64,000 nt of DNA from Undaria pinnatifida (GCA_012845835.1 JABAKD010000019.1:7398994-7462993); one strand, 5' to 3'; positions 41,911 through 52,251 are shown, numbered from the stretch's first letter. Made by a program: numbers and translations. The notes: a model not told the origin generated them from the sequence alone.

Positions 41911-42407
41911 ATGATGGCGAAGAAAATCGGGCTCGCTTTGACCATGTTCGTCCTACACCTCCTGGTTGTCTCGTTCGCAATAATCCCGTTCGCTTTTTCT
42001 CTCGACCTAGATATCGCTTCTTACAGCAGCAATGACGGGACAGCATGCAATGCTACGCTCTACGATGGGTGGTACGACGCTTCGTACTCTGGCGCACTCC
42101 TAGACGATTTGGCCGACTTCTGGTTATTCTCGGACGCAGAGCTCACGAACGGCCAGGCCCTTGAGGTAGTGTCATCAACTTGCCTGGTCATGATGAATAC
42201 GCTTCGCCTAGATCGCGCGGGAAGGAACGGACCCGTCCCGGACAAGTACATATATGACGTCATGTGCGCAGACGAATGCATACTAAGCGATGCAATAAGG
42301 GAAGAGGCCATGTCTCTTTCTGGGTGCACCTGCCTCCAGCTGTCAACGCAGCCGACAGATCCAATATACCATGCACCTGGAGATTGGTGTGCGGCGAACT
42401 CCGGGAG
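41911..42407 (+). CDS. First exon of a secreted or membrane-anchored Cys-rich protein (partial gene)
   Basis: From ATG at 41911 (a second ATG follows directly), the protein opens MMAKKIGLALTMFVLHLLVV and continues hydrophobic, a signal peptide or N-terminal anchor. An extracellular-type segment has single and paired cysteines: the free Cys of CNATLYDGWYD, then SSTCLVMMNTLRLD, VMCADECILSDAIR, SGCTCLQLST and GDWCAANSG. The exon ends in phase 2 at GGGAG|GTGAGA (42408), and reading through would hit a stop at once, which supports splicing. The next exon is not visible: a SINE begins 100 bp downstream. The Cys pattern reminds me of secreted proteins of stramenopile algae, but I cannot name a family. 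The frame is also open upstream to a TTG at 41875. Confidence 0.55.
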
Positions 42408-42504
42408 GTGAGAGTAGAACACCATGCGATACGATGCATCCAGGATAATAATTAAGCCTCCTCCCTTGCTTGGTCTAAATGTATTTATTTCACCAGGTAC
42501 TTTA

Positions 42505-42670
42505 TTTTCACACACTTCTACTTTCCAGCTTCTGGACAAGCCGTGGTCACAGGTGTTGTTCCTTCTTCCCCCCGGTTCTTGCCTTCATTTTTGATCGCGC
42601 ATAGATAGGGTTCAGAAATCCCACTGCTCGTCGATTTGTCATCGAGTGTTGCTAGCTACTCGCGCTCTTT
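42505..42670 (-). mobile_element. tRNA-derived SINE, family 2, 5'-truncated
   Basis: It retains the body (CTTCTGGACAAGCCGTGGTC, CTCGTCGATTTGTCATCGAG) but not the tRNA head, which should lie beyond 42670. It sits in the presumed intron after the exon ending at 42407. Truncation at the 5' side is usual for target-primed insertion. Confidence 0.8.
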
Positions 42671-42719
42671 ATCCAACTACTACTGTTTGTCTACCAGCTA
42701 TTATTATTCTTGAGCTATT

Positions 42720-42805
42720 ACCAATATTATTCTATACAAGGGCGGCATTGGCCGGCACCCATGCTTCGGGTAGGGTAGGATAGCACCTCGAATCGCTCGA
42801 TTCCA
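42720..42805. repeat. Dispersed repeat shared inverted with 62770-62860
   Basis: GCCGGCACCCATGCTTCGGG and the following TAGGGTAGG occur inverted at 62824-62853. CGAATCGCTCGATTC lies on the flank in both places. Confidence 0.65.
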
Positions 42806-43020
42806 TATTCGATAAGAGAGTAAAAAAAGTTACTCCACACGTAAACACAGTCTACTCGTACAGAGTGAAAAAAGTTACTCCACACGTAAACACAGTCTAC
42901 GCGTACAGTATTTAAGGTATTGTCAAGAGTTCGATATACCCTAACTATATTTCACTTATTATAGAGGTTTTCAAGCTGTTTTTGTGTTTTTGTGTTTTTT
43001 TTTGTCAAATCGCGAGAGGG
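42806..43020. repeat. 60-bp tandem duplication
   Basis: AAAAAAGTTACTCCACACGT with the following AAACACAGTCTACTCGTACAG occurs twice in a row (42824-42864 and 42865-42907). Nothing else is recognised up to the telomere-like tract. Confidence 0.7.
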
Positions 43021-43027
43021 CGTCGAC

Positions 43028-43154
43028 CCACCATAACCCTAACTCTAACCCCAACCCCAACCCTAACCCCAACCCCAACCCTAACCCCAACCCTAACCCC
43101 AACCCCAACCCTAACCCCAACCCTAACCCCAACCTTAACCCCAACCCTACCCCA
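43028..43154. repeat. Interstitial telomere-like tract, mixed CCCTAA and CCCCAA
   Basis: About 20 hexamers of CCCTAA and CCCCAA (TTAGGG and TTGGGG on the other strand), partly in an alternating order, sometimes with two CCCCAA in a row. The tract is not at a chromosome end: unique sequence and other repeats continue on both sides. Confidence 0.9.
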
Positions 43155-43250
43155 GGCTAGGGCTCCGACCCGAGCGCGGCTTCGCCGCGCGTGCGTTTTG
43201 GAAAATCTGATGAAAAATGTGCGGACCACCTCAAACATCGAAATGTATTT

Positions 43251-43570
43251 GGTTTTTTTTTTTTTTTTTTTTTATCCTCCGGCGGATGGGGAAAAATAAA
43301 GCTTTAGCTCACCACACTTCCGCGTATTTTCATACGCGTCGTGTGTCGATTTAACTCAGTTGCTTTCGCAGCCCAACGCTAGCTGGCGCACCCTTCGAGT
43401 CCCATTGTAGGTATAGCGTAAGCTGTCCCTATCATTGGTCCTCGTTACAACCCCGGCAGCGCAAGCTGCCGTTGTATACGGGTGCGTGTGTATGTCGACC
43501 CGGCCTGTCCCCTGAGGGTCAGGTTCGGTGGAGATAGCCACCCGGAATGTCATCTTTCCGGGTAGTGTGG
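43251..43570 (-). mobile_element. 5'-truncated poly(A) retroposon, family L2
   Basis: On the minus strand this runs to ATCCGCCGGAGGATA plus a 23-nt A-tail (T-run 43251-43273). From 43486 downwards it matches the retroposon inserted in the LINE at 55772-56006 throughout. This copy continues further 5' (to about 43570), so it is the longer one. It may be the 3' end of another LINE family. No open frame is preserved. Confidence 0.75.
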
Positions 43571-44404
43571 GACTTGCGCAAGCTCACCCACTAACAAAAC
43601 CCCTGGCTATGGGAGATAGCCTTCCGCCGGACTTGGTCCAGTTACGGTCCACCCTACCCATTCGGGCGTTGGTCCTCGAAATATTTGGTATTTTATCTGG
43701 TATGATTTGTTGGGGTGAGAACATCGCAAAGGCTACTGATGGAATGAGTCCGATTCCGAGCTTCATCAGATTTCGATCGGATGAATCCGGGCACACGCCG
43801 ACTACCCCGTTTTTATTGATCTGGCCATGAAGAGACGTGTTGAATGTGTTTCTCGTTATGTTTTGTTGACTGATCAAGCATCCGGGGCCAGCAAGGTGAC
43901 TGCCCGTGTCTTCTGCATGTTCTCTTTGTAGCCACAAAGCAAGGAAAACAACTCGCCAGTAGGAGGGGGGGTGTAGCGAGGTAAAGGCAAAAGCCACACA
44001 GAGCTACGAAAGTAAAACAACAACAGTACACGTCCGATACCAAATGGAATAGGCAAACCACCTAACTTTCTTTGCTGTTTGATGATCAGCATGGACACTG
44101 GGTTGGGTTGAAAGAGCCGACAACACACAACACACCCGGCACAGCAAGTGCTGCGCAGCAGACGAAGCTGCCAGTGTCTGCGTGTGTTCGTGTACTACGT
44201 GTCGTACAAAACGCTTCAGCTCAGCAGGATGAATCTATACTGCTGTACGTAGCTTCTTGTTGGTGTACCATGTCTGAAAACTGTTATCGTATTCGTATGT
44301 ATCAACAGCAGCAAGAGCAGCCCCCCGAAAAGAATCGCAATTCAAAAGATAGACATACTCGTGGACCGGTGATAATGGGCGTGATACCCTCTGTTAGCCC
44401 AATG
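43571..44404. other. No gene recognised
   Basis: A minus-strand frame (44061-43813) begins with a hydrophobic Cys-rich stretch (VYCCCFTFVALCGFCLYLAT) but has no ATG context or downstream support. The rest is without motif. Confidence 0.35.
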
Positions 44405-44998
44405 CCACCCTTAGCCAGTTCCTAGGGTCTGCTGGTATGACATTCTTCTTTCTTTTCTTTTTCTTCTTTCTTTTTTCTCTTCTTCTTTTTTCCTTGCCTT
44501 GCTTCCTCTTCCTGTCTTTTCTTGCTTTTCTTGTCTTTTTCTTCTCTTTTCTTGCCTTTTTCGTTTTGTTTCGTTTTCTTCTCCTCTTCTCTTTCCTTTC
44601 CTTTATCTTGTTTCTTTTCTTTGTTTCTTTTCTCCAGTTGACTTACGCCTGTCGTGCGCATACGTAGTGATAGATACTACGTGTAATATATACGTGGTAG
44701 TCCTTCTTGGGTGGCAAGCGGTATAGTCGGTTTCTCCAGGCGTGAGTAATGAGACGTATGCACCGGCATGGACCTGGCACATCATCGTAGACTGACTCCC
44801 GAGTCCACTTTTATATGTTTCTGGTGGAGGCATGAATTGCGTCAGCTGTGATATATGCGTGTACCACCTTGGGTTGTGTGTGTGTGTTTTCCCTGGGGTA
44901 TTCCTGAGCTCCAGATGGCCTGGAGCCTGTCCTGTGACCACGGACTTGATTATGCGAGTTAATGTGAGAACAACAACAACAACAACAACAACAATGTA
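44405..44998 (+). mobile_element. 3' end of LINE L1a, (CAA)n tail, 5'-truncated
   Basis: A pyrimidine tract (44440-44640), GTGGCAAGCGGTATAGTCG, GACTGACTCCCGAGTCCAC, CCCTGGGGTATTCCTGAGCT and a (CAA)n tail (44969-44994). It matches 56400-56972, the 3' end of the LINE at 52.1-57.0 kb, and inversely 46425-47000. It is a 5'-truncated insertion. Confidence 0.85.
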
Positions 44999-46130
44999 GA
45001 CTATGGGGAGGAGGGTATTGATTGGTTGATTGCTACCACAGCAGGTCAAACTGTGCCCGAGCGTGATCAGGCACTCCACGATAACTTAGTAGTACGCATA
45101 CACCAGGAAAAGCTGGCTGTGAAGGGGAGCCGCCTATACTACGTACATGTGTTGATTGTCCTCATAAACACGACGGTTATGATCCATCTTATATCATGGA
45201 GTTCAACATGCCAGGGTCAGCGGTTGTAGGAGGCGATCGTGCAGCGACAACATAGCCGTAAGTAGTAGTATGATAATAAGGCGAACGCTGTCTATATACA
45301 TTGTATGTTGGATACGTTGAACATTTGTAATTATTTATATTTATTTTCAAGGGCTGACAAAATAGGATTCTCAACATAAATTATTTTAAACCGTTGCTCA
45401 TTTTTGCACAGTACGCGCATTACAACTCCCCCGGTCACGTATAATAAAATCTCGAGTCTTTGGGATAAAGTCAGATGCCAATATCGTTTCTTGTCCCCCA
45501 GCAACCTGCCTTTTTTTGGGAGCGACAAATGGTATGAGGACGCTTGACAATCCGCACGCGTTCACGGTTCACGGGGTGCGGAGCACGAAGGACGAGGGGC
45601 GTTCAAGTCGACCCTCTCACCACAGCAACACCGTGAAATGTACCGTGCACCTACTGCAAAAACTCACTCGAGGATGAACCGCGAAGCAACATGGACAGCG
45701 ACTCTTCGGAGCAGCAATGCAAAGGGCTGACAAAATGTGATTCCTACCATCACTGCAATATTTCTAAAATATGCTCCTTTGTATTTACGCACTACCACTC
45801 CCTCTGCCAAGATTCAAAGAGATGCTCGAGCATGCCACCCAAAATCCAAGATCATGTCTACTTCTCGCTTGTCTCTCTCAGCCCCCGCACGCGTTCACGG
45901 CGAGGTAAGCAAAAGGAACGAAGGGCGAGGGGCGTTGAAGCCGATCCGCGAAGAAGAGAGCGCTCGAAGAAATAAAAAAGCCCTCGAGGTATTGAAGTGT
46001 CGAGGTTCCGATACTGAGGCCGACACAGTATAAATATTATTTCAGACGCATGGCGAAGGATTTGTCATACATTATATATATATATATATATCTATACAAC
46101 TACTTACAAACTTCGAAGGCCCTGAGAGGC
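44999..46130. other. No gene recognised
   Basis: GGGCTGACAAAAT occurs at 45351 and 45723, with related sequence after each, suggesting a diverged tandem duplication. The frame at 45691-45975 (Ser/Cys start, Arg-rich end) has no motif. 46072-46092 is a (TA)n microsatellite. Confidence 0.35.
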
Positions 46131-46420
46131 CTCCATTTTATTCGCTTTCCTCGCTTTCCACACTAACTTCAATACATTTCGATCTCCTCACAGGCCCTGA
46201 GGGGCCTCCATTTCCACACCAACTTTGAGATAAAACAGCTAAATAAATCAATGAGGTTCATTTTTTTTTTTTCGATGACACCCGGATTCGAACCAAGGAA
46301 GACCAGGCCCATAAGCGGACAGTCTATCTACTAGAATACCACAGAGTCACAGTGACCCTGCGGTGTTCTGCTCAGCGCATCTCACCGTCCTCTTTACTTT
46401 TGAATACACTAGCTTTGCTG
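46131..46420 (-). mobile_element. R1-type fragment plus tRNA-derived SINE, family 1
   Basis: Two short R1-like phrases (CCCTGAGAGGCCTCCATTT and CCCTGAGGGGCCTCCATTT) are followed at 46261 by the T-run, GATGACACCCGGATTCGAAC, the A-box complement and CTCAGCGCATCTCACCGTCC of SINE family 1. Confidence 0.7.
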
Positions 46421-46424
46421 TTGT

Positions 46425-47632
46425 TGTTCTCACATTAACTCGCATAATCAAGTCCGTGGTCACAGGACAGGCTCCAGTCACTCTGGAGCTCAGGAATACC
46501 CCAGGGAAAACACACACACAACCCAAGGTGGTACACGCATATATCACAGCTGACGCAATTCATGCCTCCACCAGAAACATATCAAAGTGGACTCGGGAGT
46601 CAGTCTACGATGTGCCAGGTCTATACCTGGTGCATACGTCTCATTACTCGCGCCTGGAAAAACCGACTATACCGCTTGCCACCCAAGAAAGACTACCACG
46701 TATATATTACACGTAGTATCTATCACTACGCATACGCGCGACAGACGCAAGTCAAATGGAAAAAGGAAACAAAGAATAAATAAGAAGATAAAGGAAAGGA
46801 AAGAAAAGAGAAGAAAGCGAAAAAGAAAACGAAAAAGGAAAAGAAAGAAAAAGAAAGAAAAGAAAAGACAAGAAAAGCAAGAAAAGGCAAGACAAGAAGA
46901 GGAAGCAAGGAAAGGAAAAGAGAAAAAAATGCCATACTAGCAGACCCTAGGAACTGACTAAAGACGGCATTGGGCTCATAGAGGGTATAAAGTGCATCAT
47001 CAAATGGCACTGGGGAGAGAACGCAACATGGCGAAGAAGTTAGGGCAGTCTTACGCTATCATCTTGTCACGGCCATTAAAAGGCCTACACCTTTCAAGAC
47101 GATGATGGCCAAACCCAGACTTCAGTCTCTTGGGCATGCCGTCACCCCTTCCCCCCCCCCACCCTTCTCCCCTTCCCCCCCCCCACCCTTCTCCCCGCCC
47201 CCCCCCCCCCCCCCCCCCTTCCCCCTCCCTCCGGCTGCTTAGAGATGCCGACGGTGGATGGCGCTGCCGCAGCCTTTGCGCGTCGCTCTGCGGCTTTGCG
47301 CCTCTCCGTTTCATGCCAATTCCGCATGAACAACTCGGCTCCCTCCTCTACTCGTCGAAACCATCTGCCAGCCTTCTGAGCAGCCTTTCGCCACCCTTCG
47401 AATTTCATTCCGAAGACCGACATATCCTCCTTCAGATGATCCATCCAGTCTTTCTCTTGCCCCCCTGAGCCCTTACCCCCAACAAGCTCCCCAAACATCA
47501 CCCTCTGTGGCAGACGCTCCTCCCCCATACGTGCTACGCGGCCCGCGAACAATATCCTCCGTTTGCGCACTATCGCCTCTATGCTCTCGGAAGCTGTCTT
47601 GGCAAGCGCGTCAGTGTACGATAGCTTTAGGA
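46425..47632 (-). mobile_element. LINE L1a, 5'-truncated copy
   Basis: On the minus strand, 47632-47230 encodes the LINE C-terminal segment ([20 protein letters not shown], then [20 protein letters not shown]). A G-run follows (C-run 47148-47225 on plus), then MPKRLKSGFGHHRLERC, a purine-rich stretch (46745-46930) and a short CAA tail (46422-46435). It is uninterrupted where the copy at 55.8 kb has an insertion, which makes it the reference for the native 3' end. Confidence 0.9.
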
Positions 47633-47682
47633 CATACCAGGTAAACAGCTAAATATACCACTGATTTTTTAATTGAGATCAT

Positions 47683-47835
47683 TTTTTTTTCCGATGACAC
47701 CCGGATTTGAACCAACGAAGACCAGACCATAATCGGACACGGTCTATCTACAGTACTATAGAAGACGACAAAGTCACAATGACTATGACATACGCGGTGT
47801 TTTTCTCAGCGCTTCTCACCGCCTTCTTTCTTTAT
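47683..47835 (-). mobile_element. tRNA-derived SINE, family 1
   Basis: A T-run, then GATGACACCCGGATTTGAAC (B box with one change), a decayed A-box region with an 8-bp insertion, and CTCAGCGCTTCTCACCGCCT. It lies 50 bp from the truncated LINE. Confidence 0.7.
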
Positions 47836-47844
47836 TACTATAGT

Positions 47845-48070
47845 ACGGATATGACGATCCGTGTTACATGTGACAGAGTAAAGCACTCCTCAATCGATGT
47901 TGATCGACTGATACAGCATGAGCTGCAAGCGCTCGGACGGAGGTGATAGACGAGATGGTTCCATTTGTTTTATTTATTATTGGCGGTCTCGAAGAGGAGA
48001 CGAAGGAGAAGAAAGAAGAAGTGAGAGAGTGTGCGCGGTGCACACGATCATCGATCACTCGATTCAAAAC
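47845..48070 (+). repeat. Inverted partner of 50033-50242
   Basis: CAGAGTAAAGCACTCCTCAA, CATGAGCTGCAAGC, GTGATAGACGAGATGG and GATCATCGATCACTCGA occur in reverse orientation at 50033-50215. The 2-kb span between them contains SINEs and tandem repeats. Confidence 0.8.
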
Positions 48071-48154
48071 AATCTTTAATAGAATAAACTATTAATAACT
48101 TTAAGGCGCAATAAACGGCTAAATATATCAATCAATGCTTTTTTCATGAGGATC

Positions 48155-48330
48155 ATTCTTTTTTTTCCGATGACACCTGGATTTGAACCAAGGAAGACCA
48201 GACCCATAATATAAGTGGATAGTCTATCTACTAGAACACAAAGTCAGAATCAGTGACTCTGTGGTGTTCTTCTGAGCGCTTCTCACCGTCTCCTTTTTTT
48301 ATGAGTATACTATCAATGCTTTTTTATGTG
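48155..48330 (-). mobile_element. tRNA-derived SINE, family 1
   Basis: A T-run, GATGACACCTGGATTTGAAC, the A-box complement TCTATCTACTAGAACAC and CTGAGCGCTTCTCACCGTCT, followed by TATGAGTATACTATCAATGC, a phrase that follows several family members. Confidence 0.75.
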
Positions 48331-48404
48331 GCCTCTATACTCCACACTAACTTTAAGACATTCTCCTCTCCGGACAATTGAATCAATGCTTTTTTTAATA
48401 TAAG

Positions 48405-48590
48405 GATAATTTTTCTTTGCCATTACACCCGGATTCGAACCAACGAACAACATCAGGCTCATGAGCGGACAGTCTAACTACTAGTAGACCACAAAGTCAC
48501 ATTCAGTGCCTCTGCTGTGGTGTTTTTCTCAGCATTTCTCATCGTCTCTTTTTTTATGAGTATACTATCAATCGATGCTTTCGCTATGAG
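48405..48590 (-). mobile_element. tRNA-derived SINE, family 1
   Basis: CATTACACCCGGATTCGAAC, the A-box complement with CTAACTACTAGTAGACC and the CTCAGCATTTCTCATCGTCT tail, then TATGAGTATACTATCAATCG. Confidence 0.75.
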
Positions 48591-48627
48591 GATTGTTAAG
48601 GGAATTAGTGGGGTATTAGTCCGTTTG

Positions 48628-48933
48628 ACCACTTGCAAAAGGTTAACCAATAGCTTACCCAAACTAAGCCTTATAACACTCTCCCCCCCTGAAACGGCGG
48701 GATAGCAGGTCGGCCGGATACACGGGCGGACCTGTCATTTACCCAAGCCGTTTCATTTCCTGGAGATACCAGGGAGAGTGACCACTTGCAAAAGGTTAAC
48801 CAATAGCTTACCCAAACTAAGCCTTATAACACTCTCCCCCCCTGAAACGGCGGGATAGCAGGTCGGCCGGATACACGGGCGGACCTGTCATTTACCCAAG
48901 CCGTTTCATTTCCTGGAGATACCAGGGAGAGTG
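48628..48933. repeat. Perfect 153-bp tandem duplication carrying a 104-bp TIR unit
   Basis: Two units (48628-48780 and 48781-48933) read as identical. Each has 49 bp with CCACTTGCAAAAGGTTAACC and a 104-bp segment bounded by CACTCTCCC and GGGAGAGTG, with inner arms TGAAACGG and CCGTTTCA. The 49-bp part occurs a third time at 49071-49119 without the TIR segment, so the TIR segment is probably a small insertion that was then duplicated. Confidence 0.85.
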
Positions 48934-48959
48934 TTTTTCAAGTTCGACATGGGGAAAGT

Positions 48960-49120
48960 CTGAAAAGTTTATTATTGTGGATGGTGGGGATCGAACCCAC
49001 GACCCAAAAAACCATGGTCTGTTGACGACGCCGTTTGTTAAGGAAATTAGTGGGGTATTAGTCCGTTTGACCACTTGCAAAAGATTAACCAATAGCTTAC
49101 CCAAACTAAGCCTTATAGCA
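48960..49120 (-). mobile_element. tRNA-derived sequence, family 3
   Basis: On the minus strand GCAAGTGGTCAAACGGACTA (A box) lies about 75 nt before GTGGGTTCGATCCCCACCAT (a strong T-arm with full 5-bp stem, 48984-49003). The spacing is longer than in a tRNA (an extra ~35 nt), so this is tRNA-derived and not a functional tRNA gene. Its A-box half recurs at 48595-48660. Confidence 0.6.
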
Positions 49121-49134
49121 GGATCAATATATAT

Positions 49135-49560
49135 ATATATTTCGATGACACCGGTATTCGAACCCATGCAAACGAGGCTCAGAAGCAGACGGTTTATCCA
49201 CTGAACCACAAAGTCACAACTGTGATTGTGTGGTCTTGTTGATAGACCTATAGACCTACTCACAAATAATGTCGATTTCCTGAGCGGCCACGATTCTTTG
49301 CTTCCCACACTAACTTTAAGATATTCTCCTCTCCGGACAGCTGAGCGGGAGGCTCGGATGCCCGAAACAGCACGCGCTTCTCAGCCCTTCTCAGCTTGTT
49401 TTTTTTTTTCAAACCTCAATAGCACGTACCGGTACTACTACACTTCTAGGTTGGTACATACCAGGTACTACGGTGTTGAATCACAATGCACGCCCAGCTC
49501 AGATCAGCCCATCTATATATAGCCCAGCAGCACAGCGCAGCGCCGTGCGGTACCGTGCGT
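49135..49560 (-). mobile_element. SINE family 1 plus R1 composite, shortened
   Basis: GATGACACCGGTATTCGAAC, the A-box complement TATCCACTGAACCAC, then an inverted GTGTGGTCTTGTTGATAG (head-to-head arm). R1 sequence follows (CTGAGCGGCC, CTCCTCTCCGGACAGCTGAG, GCTCGGATGCCCGAAACAGC) and ends near GCGCCGTGCGGTACCGTGCG. Confidence 0.7.
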
Positions 49561-50032
49561 CTCCTTTTTTTATGAGTATAATATCAATGTTTTTTTTACG
49601 AATATCAATAGTCTATATATATATATATATTCGATGTTAAAGATAGCTGCGTTGCCACGCTACGCAACAACAGCAGAGTCAGTTGCTATGCACAGCAATA
49701 CTAAACGGTAGCATATCAGTGCGCTGTATCGGAACATAGTAATCTGATTGAAGTAGTTCGTATCATAGAGCACAGCAACATCTAGTGATGATATGTACGA
49801 GTACCAGTAATGTCGGATCAATTGGCTAAGATATATATACTCCGTATGAGATTAGTTTGTAGTAGTTCGTAACGGTTTTATTGTAGAGGGACGCCAGTAA
49901 ACAGGTTCTACGGCATCTACGCAGTATGGCCGAGTTTTTACGTATTGTTTCTTTGGGTACCGGGTACAGAGCATACAGGGCAAGTTGTACAGGGTGCAGG
50001 GTCTCCTGTGTCCTTTTTTTTTTCGAGTCGAG
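49561..50032. other. No gene recognised
   Basis: AT-rich with a TA microsatellite at 49614-49631. No motif or shared repeat seen. Confidence 0.4.
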
Positions 50033-50242
50033 TGATCGATGATCGTGTGCACCGCGCACACTCTCTCACTTCTTCTTTCTTCTCCTTCGTCTCCTCGAGA
50101 CCGCGAATGGTAAATAAAACAACTTGGACCATCTCGTCTATCAGCTCCGAGGAGCTTGCAGCTCATGCTGTACCAGTCGATTGACAGTTGAGGAGTGCTT
50201 TACTCTGTCTCTTGTAACACGGATCGCCATATCCGTATTAGG
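50033..50242 (-). repeat. Inverted partner of 47845-48070
   Basis: The reverse complement of the earlier copy, with few differences. It lies just upstream of the copia-like gag, so it might be part of that element's LTR or leader, or an unrelated repeat. No TG..CA boundary is clear. Confidence 0.7.
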
Positions 50243-50377
50243 TACTGAGCCCCGATGCAAAGCACTGCTGCAGAACGAGCTCTGAGGCACGAAGTGACCC
50301 GAGCTGCTGTATCTGGTGTGAGCTAAGTCGCTGGACAGAGCCGCCAGGGTCATCGTCTGGAGCTGCTGCTTGGAGCG

Positions 50378-51529
50378 ATGACAGCATCAACATCGTACGA
50401 GTACATCGTCATCGGCGGACTGCCTGCAGAAAACATGGAGGGTACCACGAGCATCAACAACACCAACAGCAACCTCATCAACACGGTACGAGGAATCAAG
50501 TGCTACACCGGGGAGGACCCCGAAAGCTTTGGTGATTGGCATAGGAAGACTGGCTTCATCCTCAGCATGCAACGCCCCAACATTCGCTGTAATGGAAAGC
50601 CAAGCTAGGCCAACCAAGGAGGAAAGCGGCGGAGATGAAGAAAAGGAGCGCAGCACAGCACCGTTGCTTACTCCCGGACTGCTGTACACTGCAGGAGGTA
50701 CCTTATCGCAATGCCGAGCCGCGTTTGATAGAGCCAACACGGACCTCTACGCAATCCTGTACTTGGTCACCGATAAGGCAGCGGCTCTCCTTGTGGCTGC
50801 TCACGCTTATGACGAGCGCGGTACCCGTGGTAACGGGCAGAAAGGCTATGAAAGAGCTGGAAGACAAGTACCTGCGCGTTTCCAACCAGACCATACGAAC
50901 GCTCCAGGCGGAACTGGCGGCAACAAGCATGGAACCGGACGAGGATCTTGACACATACATCATGAAGGCCAACCGCCTGCGCAGGAAGCTGGCCGCTGTG
51001 AAGGAACCGGTCACTGATCGACACTTCACGGACATTTTCGTGCAAGGGCTGCCCGAGAACTACCGCGATATATAAGCTCACCACCTACAAGGACCCGGAC
51101 CTTAACCTTTCAAAAATCCAGGCGACCATGAGGCATTTGGACCTGGATTGGCTGTCGCGCAAGAATACTACGGCTGGACGTGGCACTATCATGCCAGCAG
51201 CAACAGCAGCATCTGATCCAATTGTCACTTGCCACAACCGCAACTGCGGTAAAGTCTGCCACTACAAAAGCGGTTGCGCAGTGCCGGGCAAACTTTACCG
51301 AAAGGGCAAGAAGCCCGCAGGCAAGAAGGCTGGATCATCACGGGGACGTGGCCAAAAACGGTGCTCGGGGCACAAAACGACGTCGCACAGTGACGCCGAG
51401 TGCTACGCGCAAGGGGCTTCACGCCCGCAGACAAGCGGCGCGCACGCGGCGGCTATAATGGGCGTCGACACCGACGAGAAGCCTACAATCAACTTCGATG
51501 ACGATTTTGATTTTGCCTTTCAGGTTTAG
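50378..51529 (+). pseudogene. gag: Ty1/copia gag, frameshifted
   Basis: Coding similarity continues through three frames. 50378-50590 reads INTVRGIKCYTGEDPESFGD then WHRKTGFIL. 50590-50845 holds CRAAFDRANTDLYAILYLVT and DAKAA-type residues ending GTRGNGQK. 50845-51075 reads AMKELEDKYLRVSNQTIRTL followed by MEPDEDLDTYIMKANRLRRK and VQGLPENYRDI. 51080-51526 has a Cys/His cluster (C-x4-C-G-K-x2-H-x4-C, a zinc-knuckle variant) and KRCSGHKTTSHSDAECYAQG. The WxxLExKY-like step, the LPENY motif and the SHSDAECYAQ motif are typical of copia-type gag. At least three frame changes make it a pseudogene. A weak protease-like HVNTGSLGRRFMDP occurs at about 51597. Integrase and RT of this element are absent: the LINE begins 0.6 kb on. 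Confidence 0.75.
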
Positions 51530-52110
51530 CTCTTGAACCTTCGCCATAAAGCATCACCCGGGGTCTATGAGCAAGATTGCCATTGGCCGCTGGAGTATCA
51601 TGTCAACACGGGGTCGCTTGGACGACGGTTCATGGATCCTGTAAAAAGCGCTTGAGGTTGTCGGAAAGATGCCTTCCGGAACCGTTACAATACTGTTAGC
51701 TGGGTCTGCCGTGCTGCCGAGTCGTCACACCAACAACAGAAAAAGTGGGGTCGTTGGAGAGGCATCTTTCGGAACCGGGGCCACCGCACCAACCAAAACT
51801 ATTGGGAATACCAAGGCGAACATCTGCTGGATTCACAACATACATCATCATCATCGTCAGGACTGTCGGGAAACCGTTCTTCGGGTCGCTGGACATCGCA
51901 TCATCATTGTTTGGGATTGGGCGAACATTTTCGTTTCTGGATCGCTTTCAATGGATACATCGTCCGACATCGCACCCCAACGTTAACGGCAAGATTGTTT
52001 TTGTTTCATACTACGTAGCAAATCCACGTCTTCTTTGTAATGGGAGGGGCGGCAGAAACGTGATGAACTGCTACAGTATTTGTGCATTGTTTGCAGTAAG
52101 TATAGTATTG
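51530..52110. other. Decayed remainder of the copia-like element
   Basis: Short frames only. An open stretch at 51745-52113 has no recognisable motif. Similarity to the gag element cannot be followed beyond about 51650. Confidence 0.35.
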
Positions 52111-52251
52111 TAGTATTGTCATACCCTCTCCCCCCTCGGCTGCTCCCCGGCCGGGGTGGTGCTCGGTCCTGAGACTTCCCCAAAACGTGCCAGAGCCCAT
52201 GAGGGGGTGTGTGGCGTCGACCTTACTCGTGCGCTGAACTAGCGCTCGGGT

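Noticed and set aside
43028..43154. Chromosome end
   Set aside because: Sequence with other repeats continues for tens of kilobases on both sides and the hexamers are mixed, so the tract is interstitial.
44440..44660. Phe/Leu-rich membrane protein (plus) or Lys/Glu-rich protein (minus)
   Set aside because: Both are translations of the LINE pyrimidine tract, and the same tract at 46.8 and 56.5 kb gives different frames.
45691..45975. Small Cys/Arg-rich protein
   Set aside because: Nothing beyond an ATG and length supports it. It overlaps a diverged duplication and has no motif.
48980..49080. Functional tRNA gene on the minus strand
   Set aside because: The T-arm is excellent, but the distance to the A box is about 35 nt too long and no acceptor stem can be formed, so it is a tRNA-derived repeat.
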